Shown here: piece after piece, positions 1 through 8,216 of the stretch
Layout of the letters: each line of letters opens with the position of its first letter
Position numbering within the stretch: position 1 is the first letter of the stretch
Origin: Stieleria neptunia
GTDB lineage: Bacteria; Planctomycetota; Planctomycetia; Pirellulales; Pirellulaceae
Assembly: GCF_007754155.1 (NCBI RefSeq)
Contig: NZ_CP037423.1
Coordinates: 9,606,938 to 9,670,937 of the forward strand
Length of the DNA stretch: 64,000 nucleotides
Reading direction: 5' to 3'
The notes under the pieces: model-generated
What the model was told of the DNA's origin: nothing
The model's input: only the letters and a program-made list of their open reading frames with translations
The model's database searches: none
Program-made: the position numbers and the translations under genes

Positions 1-635
1 TCACCATGGGTCGGACCGCAATCGCTGTCCGGATGCCAAGCGATGACGAGCAACGAATCATGCGTGGTGTTGAAGCTGTGAATGCCCTCGGGGCGAATCG
101 AAAAAATGTCGCCGGGTTGGAGTGCCAAGTCTTGATTCGGCGACCGACAGACACCTTGGCCGCCCACGATGATTCCGAAACGAACCGTCGGGTGGGTGTG
201 GGCGGTCTGACGCGTGTGTGGTGGAATGTGCAACAGATTCAAACAGGGGTCGCCCTTGACGGCCGGACTGATCAACAAGGTATCGCTGCAGCCGTCGATG
301 TATCGCAAGCGGCCCGTCGCTTCGATCGGGCCGCCCAGTTGAAACAGCCCGCGATAACCGATTCGCGAGGCGACGAACCCGCTGCCAGATCCCTCCAACC
401 GGCATTCCCCCGCCGCACTGAAATACATTCCGGGGGTCAATTGAAAGTCGTGTCCCCCCAATTTCAACACCGCACGACCGCGTTGCACAAACCCGTAATG
501 CGTCGCGTCTGATTGCAGCGTCAACCCTTCATCCTTCCAGCCGTACAGCACCGCCGGGAACGACGAATCCGACAAATCACAAAGTGGCCGCGTCTGTGCG
601 GCAAACAGCGAAACGGCATCCGGCTCGTGATCCAT
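1..635 (-). CDS. Cupin-domain protein, 3' end beyond window
   Basis: Partial gene: 211 codons stay open from the ATG at 635 to the left edge, with no stop. The C-terminal visible part reads as a cupin. It has a metal-site-like stretch (HIPPHTRQTAHTHPTVRFG) followed by a second cupin motif with the pattern GDIFSIRPEGIHSF. The preceding half (KLGGHDFQLTPGMYFSAAGE) looks like another small beta-barrel, so this may be a bicupin or an AraC-type ligand-binding domain whose HTH lies outside the window. ATG 635 was chosen because the in-frame sequence upstream of it is not protein-like and soon enters a palindromic repeat. Substrate unknown. Two cupin halves are seen; the sensor or enzyme role is inference. 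Confidence 0.6.
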   Translation of the reverse strand, partial: MDHEPDAVSLFAAQTRPLCDLSDSSFPAVLYGWKDEGLTLQSDATHYGFVQRGRAVLKLGGHDFQLTPGMYFSAAGECRLEGSGSGFVASRIGYRGLFQLGGPIEATGRLRYIDGCSDTLLISPAVKGDPCLNLLHIPPHTRQTAHTHPTVRFGIIVGGQGVCRSPNQDLALQPGDIFSIRPEGIHSFNTTHDSLLVIAWHPDSDCGPTHG

Positions 636-708
636 CGGTCTCAGCTTGCATGGGTGCAGAAAAGGGATCGCAAACAGCCAGCAAGGATAACGAAACTCGT
701 CGCTGTTT

Positions 709-777
709 GTTAGCGGCAGGGCGCGAGCCCTCCGGTCTTTCAAGTTTCCTCAACCGGAAACCGGACGGCGCGGGCCG
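709..777. repeat. REP-like palindrome, family 1
   Basis: Starts GTTAGCGGCAGGGCGCGAGCC and ends with an imperfect inverse (AACCGGACGGCGCGGGCC). The right arm lacks the closing CTACCGCTAAC seen in the copy at 7937-8016, so it looks truncated where the next palindrome begins. Confidence 0.7.
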
Positions 778-784
778 GCGATTC

Positions 785-857
785 GGTGAGCCGCGGGCGC
801 GTAAGCGGCCGGGCACTGCGACGCTGCCCGAGGCCTGACGGCCAGCGGCTCACCATT
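785..857. repeat. REP-like palindrome, family 2
   Basis: Outer arms GGTGAGCCGC and GCGGCTCACC, with inner arms built on AAGCGGCCGGGCA and TGCCCGAGGCC. A second copy with the same arms lies at 27531-27600. Together with 709-777 it fills most of the non-coding stretch 636-1040; nothing else was recognised there. Confidence 0.75.
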
Positions 858-1040
858 GACTCGACAAATCCCAATAAGACGACAGCCCGCTCGCGCCGTT
901 CCGCTAACTCCCTCATGACGTCCCGTCCCGCCGGTCCGATCGTTCGGGATTCCCCTCAACCCGGCGTCAATCGGTTGCCATCAGCCAACCGACGACCAAC
1001 AGCTTCTATTGACGCGGGGCAACACCGAGGGGACAGCGGG

Positions 1041-1670
1041 ATGAATTCACGGCCGATTCTACTGATGACGTTTGTCGCATTGTTTTCGATGTCGGCGATC
1101 GGCTTCATTCAGTTGACGGACTACTCCAGTCGTCCCGGCCGGGCAGGACAGGCACCGCGTCAACTGACCGACCTGGCACTCTTGGAGGCGTCCTGGACGG
1201 GCGACGTGCCCGGCATCCCTTTGGGCGAGATGCCGACGCTGCTGGTTTTTTACCACCCCAAATGCCCCTGCACGGCGGCCACGGTGCGGGTTCTGGAACG
1301 ACTGCAGCCGCGTTTCAAACCGACGCTGCGGATCATCGCGGTTGCGTATTGCCCGCCGGACCAGGACGACGCTTGGATCGAGTCTCGAACCACGACGGCA
1401 CTTTCCAATCTGACCGGGACGCAGACCGTGATCGACAGGGGCGGCAAGCTGAGTGAACAATTCGGTGCCCTCGTCTCCGGACACCTGCTGCTCTACGGCG
1501 CCGACGGCCGGCTGACCTTCAGCGGCGGAATCACCCCCTACCGTGGGCACGAAGGCGATAGCCCCTCGTCGTTGGACTTGCTGCGTCGAATCAATGCCCC
1601 CCCAGACGACTGCGGACAATGGGCCGTCTTCGGATGCTCGATCGCCTCCGATTCGGAGACGCAACGGTGA
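1041..1670 (+). CDS. Thioredoxin-like membrane-anchored protein (RedB-like)
   Basis: 209 residues. ATG 1041 follows a purine-rich GAGGGGAC and opens a hydrophobic segment (about residues 5-24), so the rest is probably periplasmic. The motif FYHPKCPCTAATVRVLERL (about residues 70-88) has the CPC cysteine pair at the start of a helix, as in thioredoxin-fold proteins, and the spacing of the later strands fits that fold. From memory, planctomycete proteins of this type are annotated RedB, but the function is not established. The stop codon overlaps the GTG of the next gene (GTGA at 1667-1670), so it is probably translated with the downstream sensor kinases. A thiol-redox or copper-handling role is inference only. 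Confidence 0.6.
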   Translation: MNSRPILLMTFVALFSMSAIGFIQLTDYSSRPGRAGQAPRQLTDLALLEASWTGDVPGIPLGEMPTLLVFYHPKCPCTAATVRVLERLQPRFKPTLRIIAVAYCPPDQDDAWIESRTTTALSNLTGTQTVIDRGGKLSEQFGALVSGHLLLYGADGRLTFSGGITPYRGHEGDSPSSLDLLRRINAPPDDCGQWAVFGCSIASDSETQR

Positions 1671-3673
1671 GCGAGACCCGGCGGACGACCGAAAGCACCG
1701 ACACGCTGTTTAAAGCGCGTTACCAGAAGGAATGTTTACGCGTCAACGGATTCATTCAATGGTTGATGGTCGCCCAGTGGCTGGCCGGCATCGCGTTCGC
1801 CGCGTTCTATTCCCCGCTGACCTGGATCGGCAATCATTTCGAATTGCACGTGCACGTTTGGGCCTCCATCCTGATCGGCGGCTCGCTCTCGGGGTTCGCG
1901 ATCTTGTGGCTGCGCACCTACCCCACCGCCGCCCACTCGCGACACGTCGTGGCGACGACTCAAATGCTTTGGTCGGCGTTGCTGATCCATCTGTCCGGCG
2001 GACGCATCGAAACCCATTTCCACGTGTTTGCTTCGCTGGCCATCCTGAGCATCTATCGCGACTGGACGATCTTGATCACCGCAACCGCCGTCATCGCGGT
2101 GGATCACTTTGTTCGTGGCGTTTTCTATCCACTTTCGGCCTTCGGGATCGTGACCGAAAGCCCCTACCGCTGGATCGAACACGCACTGTGGGTGCTGTTT
2201 GAAGTCGCGTTTTTGGCGCCCGGGTGCCGGCGACTGCGAAAGGAAATCCGCGAGCTTTGCGCGCGGCAGACGGAAATCGAGGAAGCCAAGCGGTCGGTCG
2301 ATCTGAAGGTCGAAGAACGCACCAAGGATTTGGTCAAGGCAAACCTGCTGTTGGCCATCAAGACGGCTGAAGCGGAAAAACTGGCGTTGGTCGCCAAGTA
2401 CACCGACAACGCCGTTGCGATCACCGACGGCGATGCCAACGTCGAATGGGTCAACGAAGGCTACACACGGATCACGGGCTTCGAATCCGATGAGATCATC
2501 GGTGCTCCGGAGTCGGGATTTCGGTCCGGCGAACAAACCTGCCCCCAGACATTGTCGTCCATGCGTCGTGCCATCGAGGACAAACAGGCATTCAACACAG
2601 AAATCATCAGCTACCGGAAAAACGGAACCCCCTTCTGGTTGGCGATCGAACTGCGTCCGATCCCCGGCACCGACGGCACCGCGCAGCGTTTCATCAGCAT
2701 CCAGAGTGACATCACCGATCGCGTCGAAGCGGAACGGCAAAACAAAGTCCTGCAACAAGAAATCGTCGACGCCTCCCGCCAGGCCGGCATGGCCGAGGTC
2801 GCCACGGGGGTCCTTCACAACGTCGGCAACATCCTCAACAGCGTCAACGTTTCCGCGTCGATCATCCAAAAACAGTTCTCCAACAGCGCGCTGCAGAATC
2901 TGGAAAAGGCGACCCACCTGATCTCCGAGTACGAATCCTCGTTCGCGGATTTCATTCAAAACGATTCCCGTGGCCAAAAGCTTCCCAAATACCTGGTCGT
3001 CGTCTCTCAATCCCTGCGTCACGAGCAGGCATCCGTCGATCGAGAACTCAGCGACCTGACCAAAAACATTGAACACATCAAAGAAATCATCGCCGTGCAA
3101 CAAACCATGGCAAAAACCTCCGGACTGCAACAAGAACTGCACGCCAGTGACCTGATTCGCGACGTTTTGACGGCCAACAAGGAATCATTGAACAAGCACG
3201 CGATCAAAGTCATCGAAGAACTCGCGGCCCCCGATCCGACGATGGTCTCGGACAAACATCGGATCCTGCAAATCCTGATCAACCTGGTGTGCAACGCCAA
3301 AGATTCCTTGCTGGAGGCGGGCGTCCCCGATCCGACCATGCTGCTGCGAACGTGGACCGAGCACGATCACGTCTGCTTTGAAGTGGCCGACAACGGCGTC
3401 GGAATCCAAGCCGACAACCTCAACAAGATCTTCCAGCACGGGTTCACGACGAAGATCCACGGCCACGGATTCGGTCTGCACAGCAGCGCCAACGCGGCAA
3501 CCGAAGTCGGCGGACGGCTTTCGGCAACCAGTGCGGGGATCGGGACGGGCGCGCAATTTGTCCTGCGGGTCCCCCTCGACGGGCGAGCAGCTTGCGACAA
3601 ACGCGATCATCACGAAGAACGTGATGATCATCCGACGAAATGGATTCCTTCCGAATCCGGAGAAACCACATGA
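1667..3673 (+). CDS. Membrane PAS sensor histidine kinase
   Basis: 668 residues from GTG 1667; an ATG at 1619 is possible but lies deep inside the upstream gene. Residues about 20-180 form a multi-helix membrane sensor with histidine-rich loops, including GGRIETHFHVFASL. A coiled coil follows, then a PAS domain (about 240-360). The dimerisation helix carries GVLHNVGNILNSV, with the likely phospho-acceptor His384; this HNxGN form differs from the common HExxN box. The ATPase domain shows NLVCNAKDSL (N box), DNGVGI (G1) and HGFGLHSS (G2). It is joined by 4-base overlaps to the genes on both sides. The likely role is autophosphorylation in response to a membrane or cytosolic signal, passing phosphate to the receivers encoded downstream. 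Confidence 0.88.
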   Translation: MSETRRTTESTDTLFKARYQKECLRVNGFIQWLMVAQWLAGIAFAAFYSPLTWIGNHFELHVHVWASILIGGSLSGFAILWLRTYPTAAHSRHVVATTQMLWSALLIHLSGGRIETHFHVFASLAILSIYRDWTILITATAVIAVDHFVRGVFYPLSAFGIVTESPYRWIEHALWVLFEVAFLAPGCRRLRKEIRELCARQTEIEEAKRSVDLKVEERTKDLVKANLLLAIKTAEAEKLALVAKYTDNAVAITDGDANVEWVNEGYTRITGFESDEIIGAPESGFRSGEQTCPQTLSSMRRAIEDKQAFNTEIISYRKNGTPFWLAIELRPIPGTDGTAQRFISIQSDITDRVEAERQNKVLQQEIVDASRQAGMAEVATGVLHNVGNILNSVNVSASIIQKQFSNSALQNLEKATHLISEYESSFADFIQNDSRGQKLPKYLVVVSQSLRHEQASVDRELSDLTKNIEHIKEIIAVQQTMAKTSGLQQELHASDLIRDVLTANKESLNKHAIKVIEELAAPDPTMVSDKHRILQILINLVCNAKDSLLEAGVPDPTMLLRTWTEHDHVCFEVADNGVGIQADNLNKIFQHGFTTKIHGHGFGLHSSANAATEVGGRLSATSAGIGTGAQFVLRVPLDGRAACDKRDHHEERDDHPTKWIPSESGETT

Positions 3674-5454
3674 GCGTATCCGACACAAAGGTCGAACATC
3701 TGTTGGTGATCGACGACAACGAAGCGATCCACAACGACTTCCAAAAGATCTTTGCCGCGTCGCCTGCCCACGACGACTTGATGGCGTTGGACGCGGAGCT
3801 ATTCGGCGAGGAATCGGAGCCCCAGGCCCCCTCACCAAGCTATGCGTTGAGTTTTGCCAGCCAAGGCCGGCAGGGACTCCAGATCGTCCAACAGGCCAAA
3901 CAACGGGGCGTCCATTTTGGTGCCGCCTTCGTCGACATGCGCATGCCGCCGGGATGGGACGGCGTTCAAACCATTCAACGACTCTGGGAAGTCGACCCCG
4001 ACTTGCAAGTCGTGATCTGCACCGCTTTTTCGGACCACAGTTGGAACGAAATTGCCCGACGCCTCGGTCGCACCGACAAACTGTTGGTCCTAAAAAAACC
4101 CTTTGATGAAATCGAAGCGGTTCAACTGGCGACGTCGCTTTGCGAAAAACGTCGGCTGTTGGATGACCATCGCCGGTCGTTGAGCGAGTTGACCAAGACG
4201 GTCGCGTCACAACAGTCAAAACTCGAGTCGGCCCACCAGAACGCCGAAGTGCTGATCGACTCGATCTCCAGCATCCTGATTTGTCTGGACCGCGACCGTT
4301 GTGTCACGCGGTGGAATCCGCATGCCGAAAACACATTCGACATCAAGGCCGACGACGCGATCGGACGCGCGCTGCCGGAGCTGTCCATTGCCTGGTCCGA
4401 CGCCGCCAAGCTGGAAAGCCTGTTGCGAGCGGATTCATCACAGGCCCCCCAGCACGACGAGATCCAATTCGTTGACCGCTGCGGTGGAAAACGCACGCTG
4501 GACATTCGCATCTCTCCGCTGTGCGATGCCGCATCGGCCGCGATGTTGGTCGTCGCAACCGATGTCACCCGACAGCGATTCATCCAGGCACAACTGGACC
4601 AGTCACGGCGATTGGAGTCGGTCGGGCAACTGGCCGCCGGCGTCGCGCACGAAATCAATACGCCGATGCAGTACATCGGCGACAACGTCCGCTACGTCGC
4701 CAAAACCATCGATCGACTGTCCCAATTGCTCGATTGTCTGCCGGCCTTTGTCGATCAATCCGTCTCCGACGCGGAGTTGATCGAACTCCGCCATGCGATC
4801 GATGGATGCGACAACGCCCGCAAAGTCCGCACGGCGCTTGAGCAGGTTCCCGATGCCCTGGTCGATTCGATCGATGGTGTCGAAGCGGTTTCCAAGATCG
4901 TTGCGGCGATGAAAGAGTTGTCGCACCCGGGGACCGGCAAGAAAAGCCAGCTTTGCATCAACCACGTGTTGCAGTCGACGATCGCGGTCGCCCGGAACGA
5001 GTGGAAGTACGTCGCGGAGATCCAGACCGATCTCGACGATCAGCTGCTTCCCATCGACGGCTTACCGAGTGAATTGAATCAGGCCTTTCTGAACATCATC
5101 ATCAACGCGTCGCACGCCATCGGCGAGCGTGCCGAACGCCACGAACTGGACAAGGGCGTGATCTCGATTTGCACCCGCGATCTCGGCGACGCCGTCCAGG
5201 TCACGATTTCGGACAACGGCGGAGGCATCCCGGCCGCGATCCGCAAACGAGTCTTCGAACCGTTCTTCACGACCAAGGACGTCGGCAAGGGAACCGGCCA
5301 AGGCTTGGCGATCGCCCATTCGGTCATCGTCCAAAAACACCGCGGCAAACTTTGGTTCGACGTCGACGACGAGGTCGGCACGACGTTCACGATCCAGATC
5401 CCCCGCTGCCCACAAGCGGCCGCCGTGAGCGAATCGATCGGAGCGATGCCATGA
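3670..5454 (+). CDS. Hybrid protein: receiver, PAS, histidine kinase
   Basis: 594 residues from ATG 3670, which overlaps the upstream stop (ATGA). An N-terminal receiver domain has acidic residues VIDDNE and phospho-acceptor Asp89 in FVDMRMPPGWDG. It carries an insertion of about 30 residues before that strand and ends with LKKPFDE, the conserved lysine. A PAS domain follows (about 195-305), then a HisKA helix with AAGVAHEINTPMQ (His327). The ATPase domain has NIIINASHAI, DNGGGI and GKGTGQGLAIAHSV. The soluble layout, with the receiver first, suggests it takes phosphate from a partner such as the preceding membrane kinase and relays onward. It is the third gene of the coupled operon 1041-7879. 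Confidence 0.9.
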   Translation: MSVSDTKVEHLLVIDDNEAIHNDFQKIFAASPAHDDLMALDAELFGEESEPQAPSPSYALSFASQGRQGLQIVQQAKQRGVHFGAAFVDMRMPPGWDGVQTIQRLWEVDPDLQVVICTAFSDHSWNEIARRLGRTDKLLVLKKPFDEIEAVQLATSLCEKRRLLDDHRRSLSELTKTVASQQSKLESAHQNAEVLIDSISSILICLDRDRCVTRWNPHAENTFDIKADDAIGRALPELSIAWSDAAKLESLLRADSSQAPQHDEIQFVDRCGGKRTLDIRISPLCDAASAAMLVVATDVTRQRFIQAQLDQSRRLESVGQLAAGVAHEINTPMQYIGDNVRYVAKTIDRLSQLLDCLPAFVDQSVSDAELIELRHAIDGCDNARKVRTALEQVPDALVDSIDGVEAVSKIVAAMKELSHPGTGKKSQLCINHVLQSTIAVARNEWKYVAEIQTDLDDQLLPIDGLPSELNQAFLNIIINASHAIGERAERHELDKGVISICTRDLGDAVQVTISDNGGGIPAAIRKRVFEPFFTTKDVGKGTGQGLAIAHSVIVQKHRGKLWFDVDDEVGTTFTIQIPRCPQAAAVSESIGAMP

Positions 5455-6662
5455 AAATCCTGTTGGTTGATGACGAAGAACGTGCCGTCCGTGGCGTTTC
5501 GCGGTGGATCGCGGGCGAGATCGGGCAATGGGAGGTCGTCACTGCGGCCTCCGGCGCCGATGCACTGCGACTGTTGGAATCGGGCGATTTCAACGTGATC
5601 GTCAGCGAGATGCGAATGACAGGCATGGACGGCGCCGAATTGCTCAGCCTGGTCGAACAACGTCACCCCGATGTGTTCCGAGTCGTCTTGTCGGGCCAGG
5701 CGGACCGCAACACCGTGCTCAGTGCCGTCCAGCCGATGCACCAGTTTCTGTCCAAACCCTGCGATCTGAACGTCTTGATCGATGTCATCAAGCGAGCGGA
5801 GACCTTTCAAGCGACCATCGCCTCGGCGGCGGTCTTGGATGCGATCGGCCAAGCGAACGGATTGCCATCGGTTCCGGGAATCGTCAGCGAGATCAATGAC
5901 GCCCTGGCGAGCGAAAATTGGAACACGCAATCGATCGCCAACATCATCAAGAAAGATCCGCTGCTGAGCGCCCGGATTCTGCAGGTCGCCAATTCGGCGA
6001 TCTTCGCACTGCCACACCCAGTGTTGGACGTGGTGCAAGGCGTGTCGCTGGTCGGTGCCGAAGTGATCCAGGGTCTTGCCTTGTCCCAAGCGATTCAGTT
6101 ACGCAACGTCAAAGACTCCGCGCTGCTGTCGACCAACGCCCTGTTTGATCATTCGTTTCAGGTTGCCGTCCTGGCGAAGACCTTTTCCCGACACGTCCTC
6201 CAGGGCGACGACACCTGCGCCTCGGTGTTCAGCGGTGCCTTGCTGCACGACATCGGAAAACTGATCCTCATGGATGCGTTCCCCGACCAATACTCCAAAC
6301 TCCTGTCGATCGCCGCCACAGAACACCGCCCGTTGTGGCAACTGGAACTCGACCAACTCGGTGCGTCGCACCAAGGTGTCGGTGCGTACCTGCTGGCGCT
6401 CTGGGGCGTGCCGGCCGCGATCGTCGAAATCGTTGCGTCCCACCATAGTTTCGAGGTCTGTTCGCGACGCAACCTCCCCTGCCAAGTCGTCTACGCCGCC
6501 AATTGGCTGTGCCACGGCGGCGACGAAGACCTGATCGAGCGTGAACTGGAATCCGCAAATCACAACGAACAAGCCACTCTGTTTGCACAGCACTTGTTGA
6601 GCTGGAAGGGCGACGCACTTGAACACGCCGACATGGCATCACCAACAAGGAATCACCGATGA
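5451..6662 (+). CDS. Response regulator-like protein with HDOD domain
   Basis: 403 residues, ATG 5451 overlapping the upstream stop. Residues 1-120 form a receiver with the acidic DDEE and a C-terminal FLSKPCD lysine. The phospho-acceptor position is Glu53 (VIVSEMRMTGMDG), where the paralogue encoded by the next gene has Asp54 (VVVSDMRMPAMNG). Glutamate there commonly mimics the phosphorylated state. Residues about 130-340 are an HDOD domain (LPSVPGIVSEINDAL, KDPLLSARILQVANSA, LLHDIGKLILMD), a non-catalytic relative of HD hydrolases found in signalling proteins. The role is probably as a signalling output or scaffold, constitutively 'on' if Glu53 behaves as in other systems; that part is inference. 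Confidence 0.87.
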   Translation: MKILLVDDEERAVRGVSRWIAGEIGQWEVVTAASGADALRLLESGDFNVIVSEMRMTGMDGAELLSLVEQRHPDVFRVVLSGQADRNTVLSAVQPMHQFLSKPCDLNVLIDVIKRAETFQATIASAAVLDAIGQANGLPSVPGIVSEINDALASENWNTQSIANIIKKDPLLSARILQVANSAIFALPHPVLDVVQGVSLVGAEVIQGLALSQAIQLRNVKDSALLSTNALFDHSFQVAVLAKTFSRHVLQGDDTCASVFSGALLHDIGKLILMDAFPDQYSKLLSIAATEHRPLWQLELDQLGASHQGVGAYLLALWGVPAAIVEIVASHHSFEVCSRRNLPCQVVYAANWLCHGGDEDLIERELESANHNEQATLFAQHLLSWKGDALEHADMASPTRNHR

Positions 6663-7879
6663 GCAACCAAAAGATCCTGTTCGTTGACGACGATGAAAAA
6701 CTGCTCGGCGGCATCATGCGCCAACAGGGTGATGAATTTGATCTGACCACCGCGCTCGGTGGCGAAGAAGCGCTTCAATTGATCGAACGACAAGGCCCCT
6801 TCGCCGTCGTCGTCTCGGACATGCGAATGCCGGCGATGAACGGCATCGAATTGCTCAAACGTATCCGCGAACGTTCACCCGACACCGTCCGAATCATGTT
6901 CACCGGATTCGCCGAACTCGATTCGACCATCGAGGCGATCAACGAAGGGCACATCTTTCGTTTTCTCGCCAAACCCTGCAGTGAGAAGGATCTGGCCGCA
7001 GCCCTCAAAGCCGGGCTCCGGCAACACGCCCTGATCGAGGCCGAACGCGAATTGGTCGAAGGCACGCTGCACGGAAGCGTCAAGGTTCTCAGTGAAGTGC
7101 TGGCGTTGGTCAGCCCGCTGGCGTTCGGCCAATCCACTCGCGTTCGCGCGATCGTCGACGGGATCTTGAAACGGGTGCCGATCGAAGACCAATGGCAACT
7201 GGAAATCGCCGCGATGCTGTCGTCACTCGGTTGTGTCACCGTCCCGACCGATGTGCTGGAAGCGATCTTTGACGGCGCGACCGTTTCGGCGGACGAAGAG
7301 AAACAGTTTGCCAAACACCCCAAACTGGCCGCCGACCTGATCAAGACGATTCCGCGGATGGAATACGTCTCCAAAATCATCCAGCTGCAAAATGCCGACC
7401 ACGGCATGCCCTCGGTCGACGGCGTCCCGGTCCCGATCGAAAGCCGGGTCTTGAAACTGGCGATCGACTTTGACCTGAAAGAACGCTTTTGCGAAAGCCC
7501 GCTCCACGCACTCAACGAACTCAGAGAAAACCGACGCGCCTACGAGCCCGAGTTCTTCGCGGCGTTGGAGGACTACGTCAAACGCGAACGGAATTTCAAA
7601 CATGTCAAACTGAGCGTCCATGAAGTCGTCCAGGGCATGGTGTTGGCCGAAGACATTCGCAACCAGAGCGGGACTCTGCTGATGAGCAAGGGCCATCGCT
7701 TGACCGGCTCGGCGATCCGTTTGCTGGAGAACTACTACAAGAAAAAAATCCTCAGCGGACCGCTCAAGGTCATCGTGCGAAGCGAACCGGACGAGGTCGA
7801 AAACGCCCCCCCCACGACCGCCGGACAGACGCCCGAAATCCCTCTGCCGTACGTGGACGTCACGTTCGCCGACAGCTGA
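6659..7879 (+). CDS. Response regulator with degenerate HD-GYP domain
   Basis: 406 residues, ATG 6659 overlapping the upstream stop. The receiver domain is canonical: VDDDE, Asp54 in VVVSDMRMPAMNG, and FLAKPCS. A C-terminal region (about 140-290) aligns in layout with RpfG-type HD-GYP phosphodiesterases, but the metal-site residues are lost. The usual LHDIGK is LSSLGCV, the HHE segment is replaced by QLQNADHGMPS, and no GYP motif remains. It therefore probably does not hydrolyse cyclic-di-GMP and may act by binding. The last 100 residues hold a beta-rich tail (SVHEVVQGMVLAEDIRNQSG) similar to tails of HD-domain signalling proteins. Last gene of the coupled operon; a palindromic repeat follows. 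Confidence 0.85.
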   Translation: MSNQKILFVDDDEKLLGGIMRQQGDEFDLTTALGGEEALQLIERQGPFAVVVSDMRMPAMNGIELLKRIRERSPDTVRIMFTGFAELDSTIEAINEGHIFRFLAKPCSEKDLAAALKAGLRQHALIEAERELVEGTLHGSVKVLSEVLALVSPLAFGQSTRVRAIVDGILKRVPIEDQWQLEIAAMLSSLGCVTVPTDVLEAIFDGATVSADEEKQFAKHPKLAADLIKTIPRMEYVSKIIQLQNADHGMPSVDGVPVPIESRVLKLAIDFDLKERFCESPLHALNELRENRRAYEPEFFAALEDYVKRERNFKHVKLSVHEVVQGMVLAEDIRNQSGTLLMSKGHRLTGSAIRLLENYYKKKILSGPLKVIVRSEPDEVENAPPTTAGQTPEIPLPYVDVTFADS

Positions 7880-7936
7880 TCTCAATCATCAGCCGCTTGA
7901 CGCCAGCCCAATGCCATCGACTTTGACACTAGAGGT

Positions 7937-8016
7937 GTTAGCGGAACGGCGCGAGCCGTCCGGTTGCGCTTCAGAAACACCGTGAAAAACCGGAGGGCTC
8001 GCGCCCTACCGCTAAC
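7937..8016. repeat. REP-like palindrome, family 1
   Basis: Complete copy: GTTAGCGGAACGGCGCGAGCC on the left and GGCTCGCGCCCTACCGCTAAC on the right, with a central spacer. It sits in the 337-bp gap between the signalling operon and the cytochrome gene. The rest of that gap shows no gene; a TACAAT at 8159-8164 is only a weak promoter candidate. Confidence 0.75.
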
Positions 8017-8216
8017 AAATGCTTCACAGCGTTACCTGCGGGGGCCGCGCATCGCCCCGATCACAGCCCGGACGCTGGCGCGAACCGGCTGATCTCAATC
8101 GAAAATCCGATGAACTTGGGGAAATCAAAACGTCGGAGCGAACCGGTTGCGGATGCGTTACAATAGACGCCCCGCCTCCGCTTCACCCCGCCCCCCGAAG
8201 ACTTGGTGCAACCACC

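Noticed and set aside
1736..3142. Long minus-strand frame (468 codons) opposite the first histidine kinase
   Set aside because: High-GC shadow of a clear kinase gene; its translation has no domain and poor composition.
8159..8164. TACAAT as a -10 promoter element (also at 31091-31096)
   Set aside because: No acceptable -35 at the right distance in either place; left as a weak hint only.
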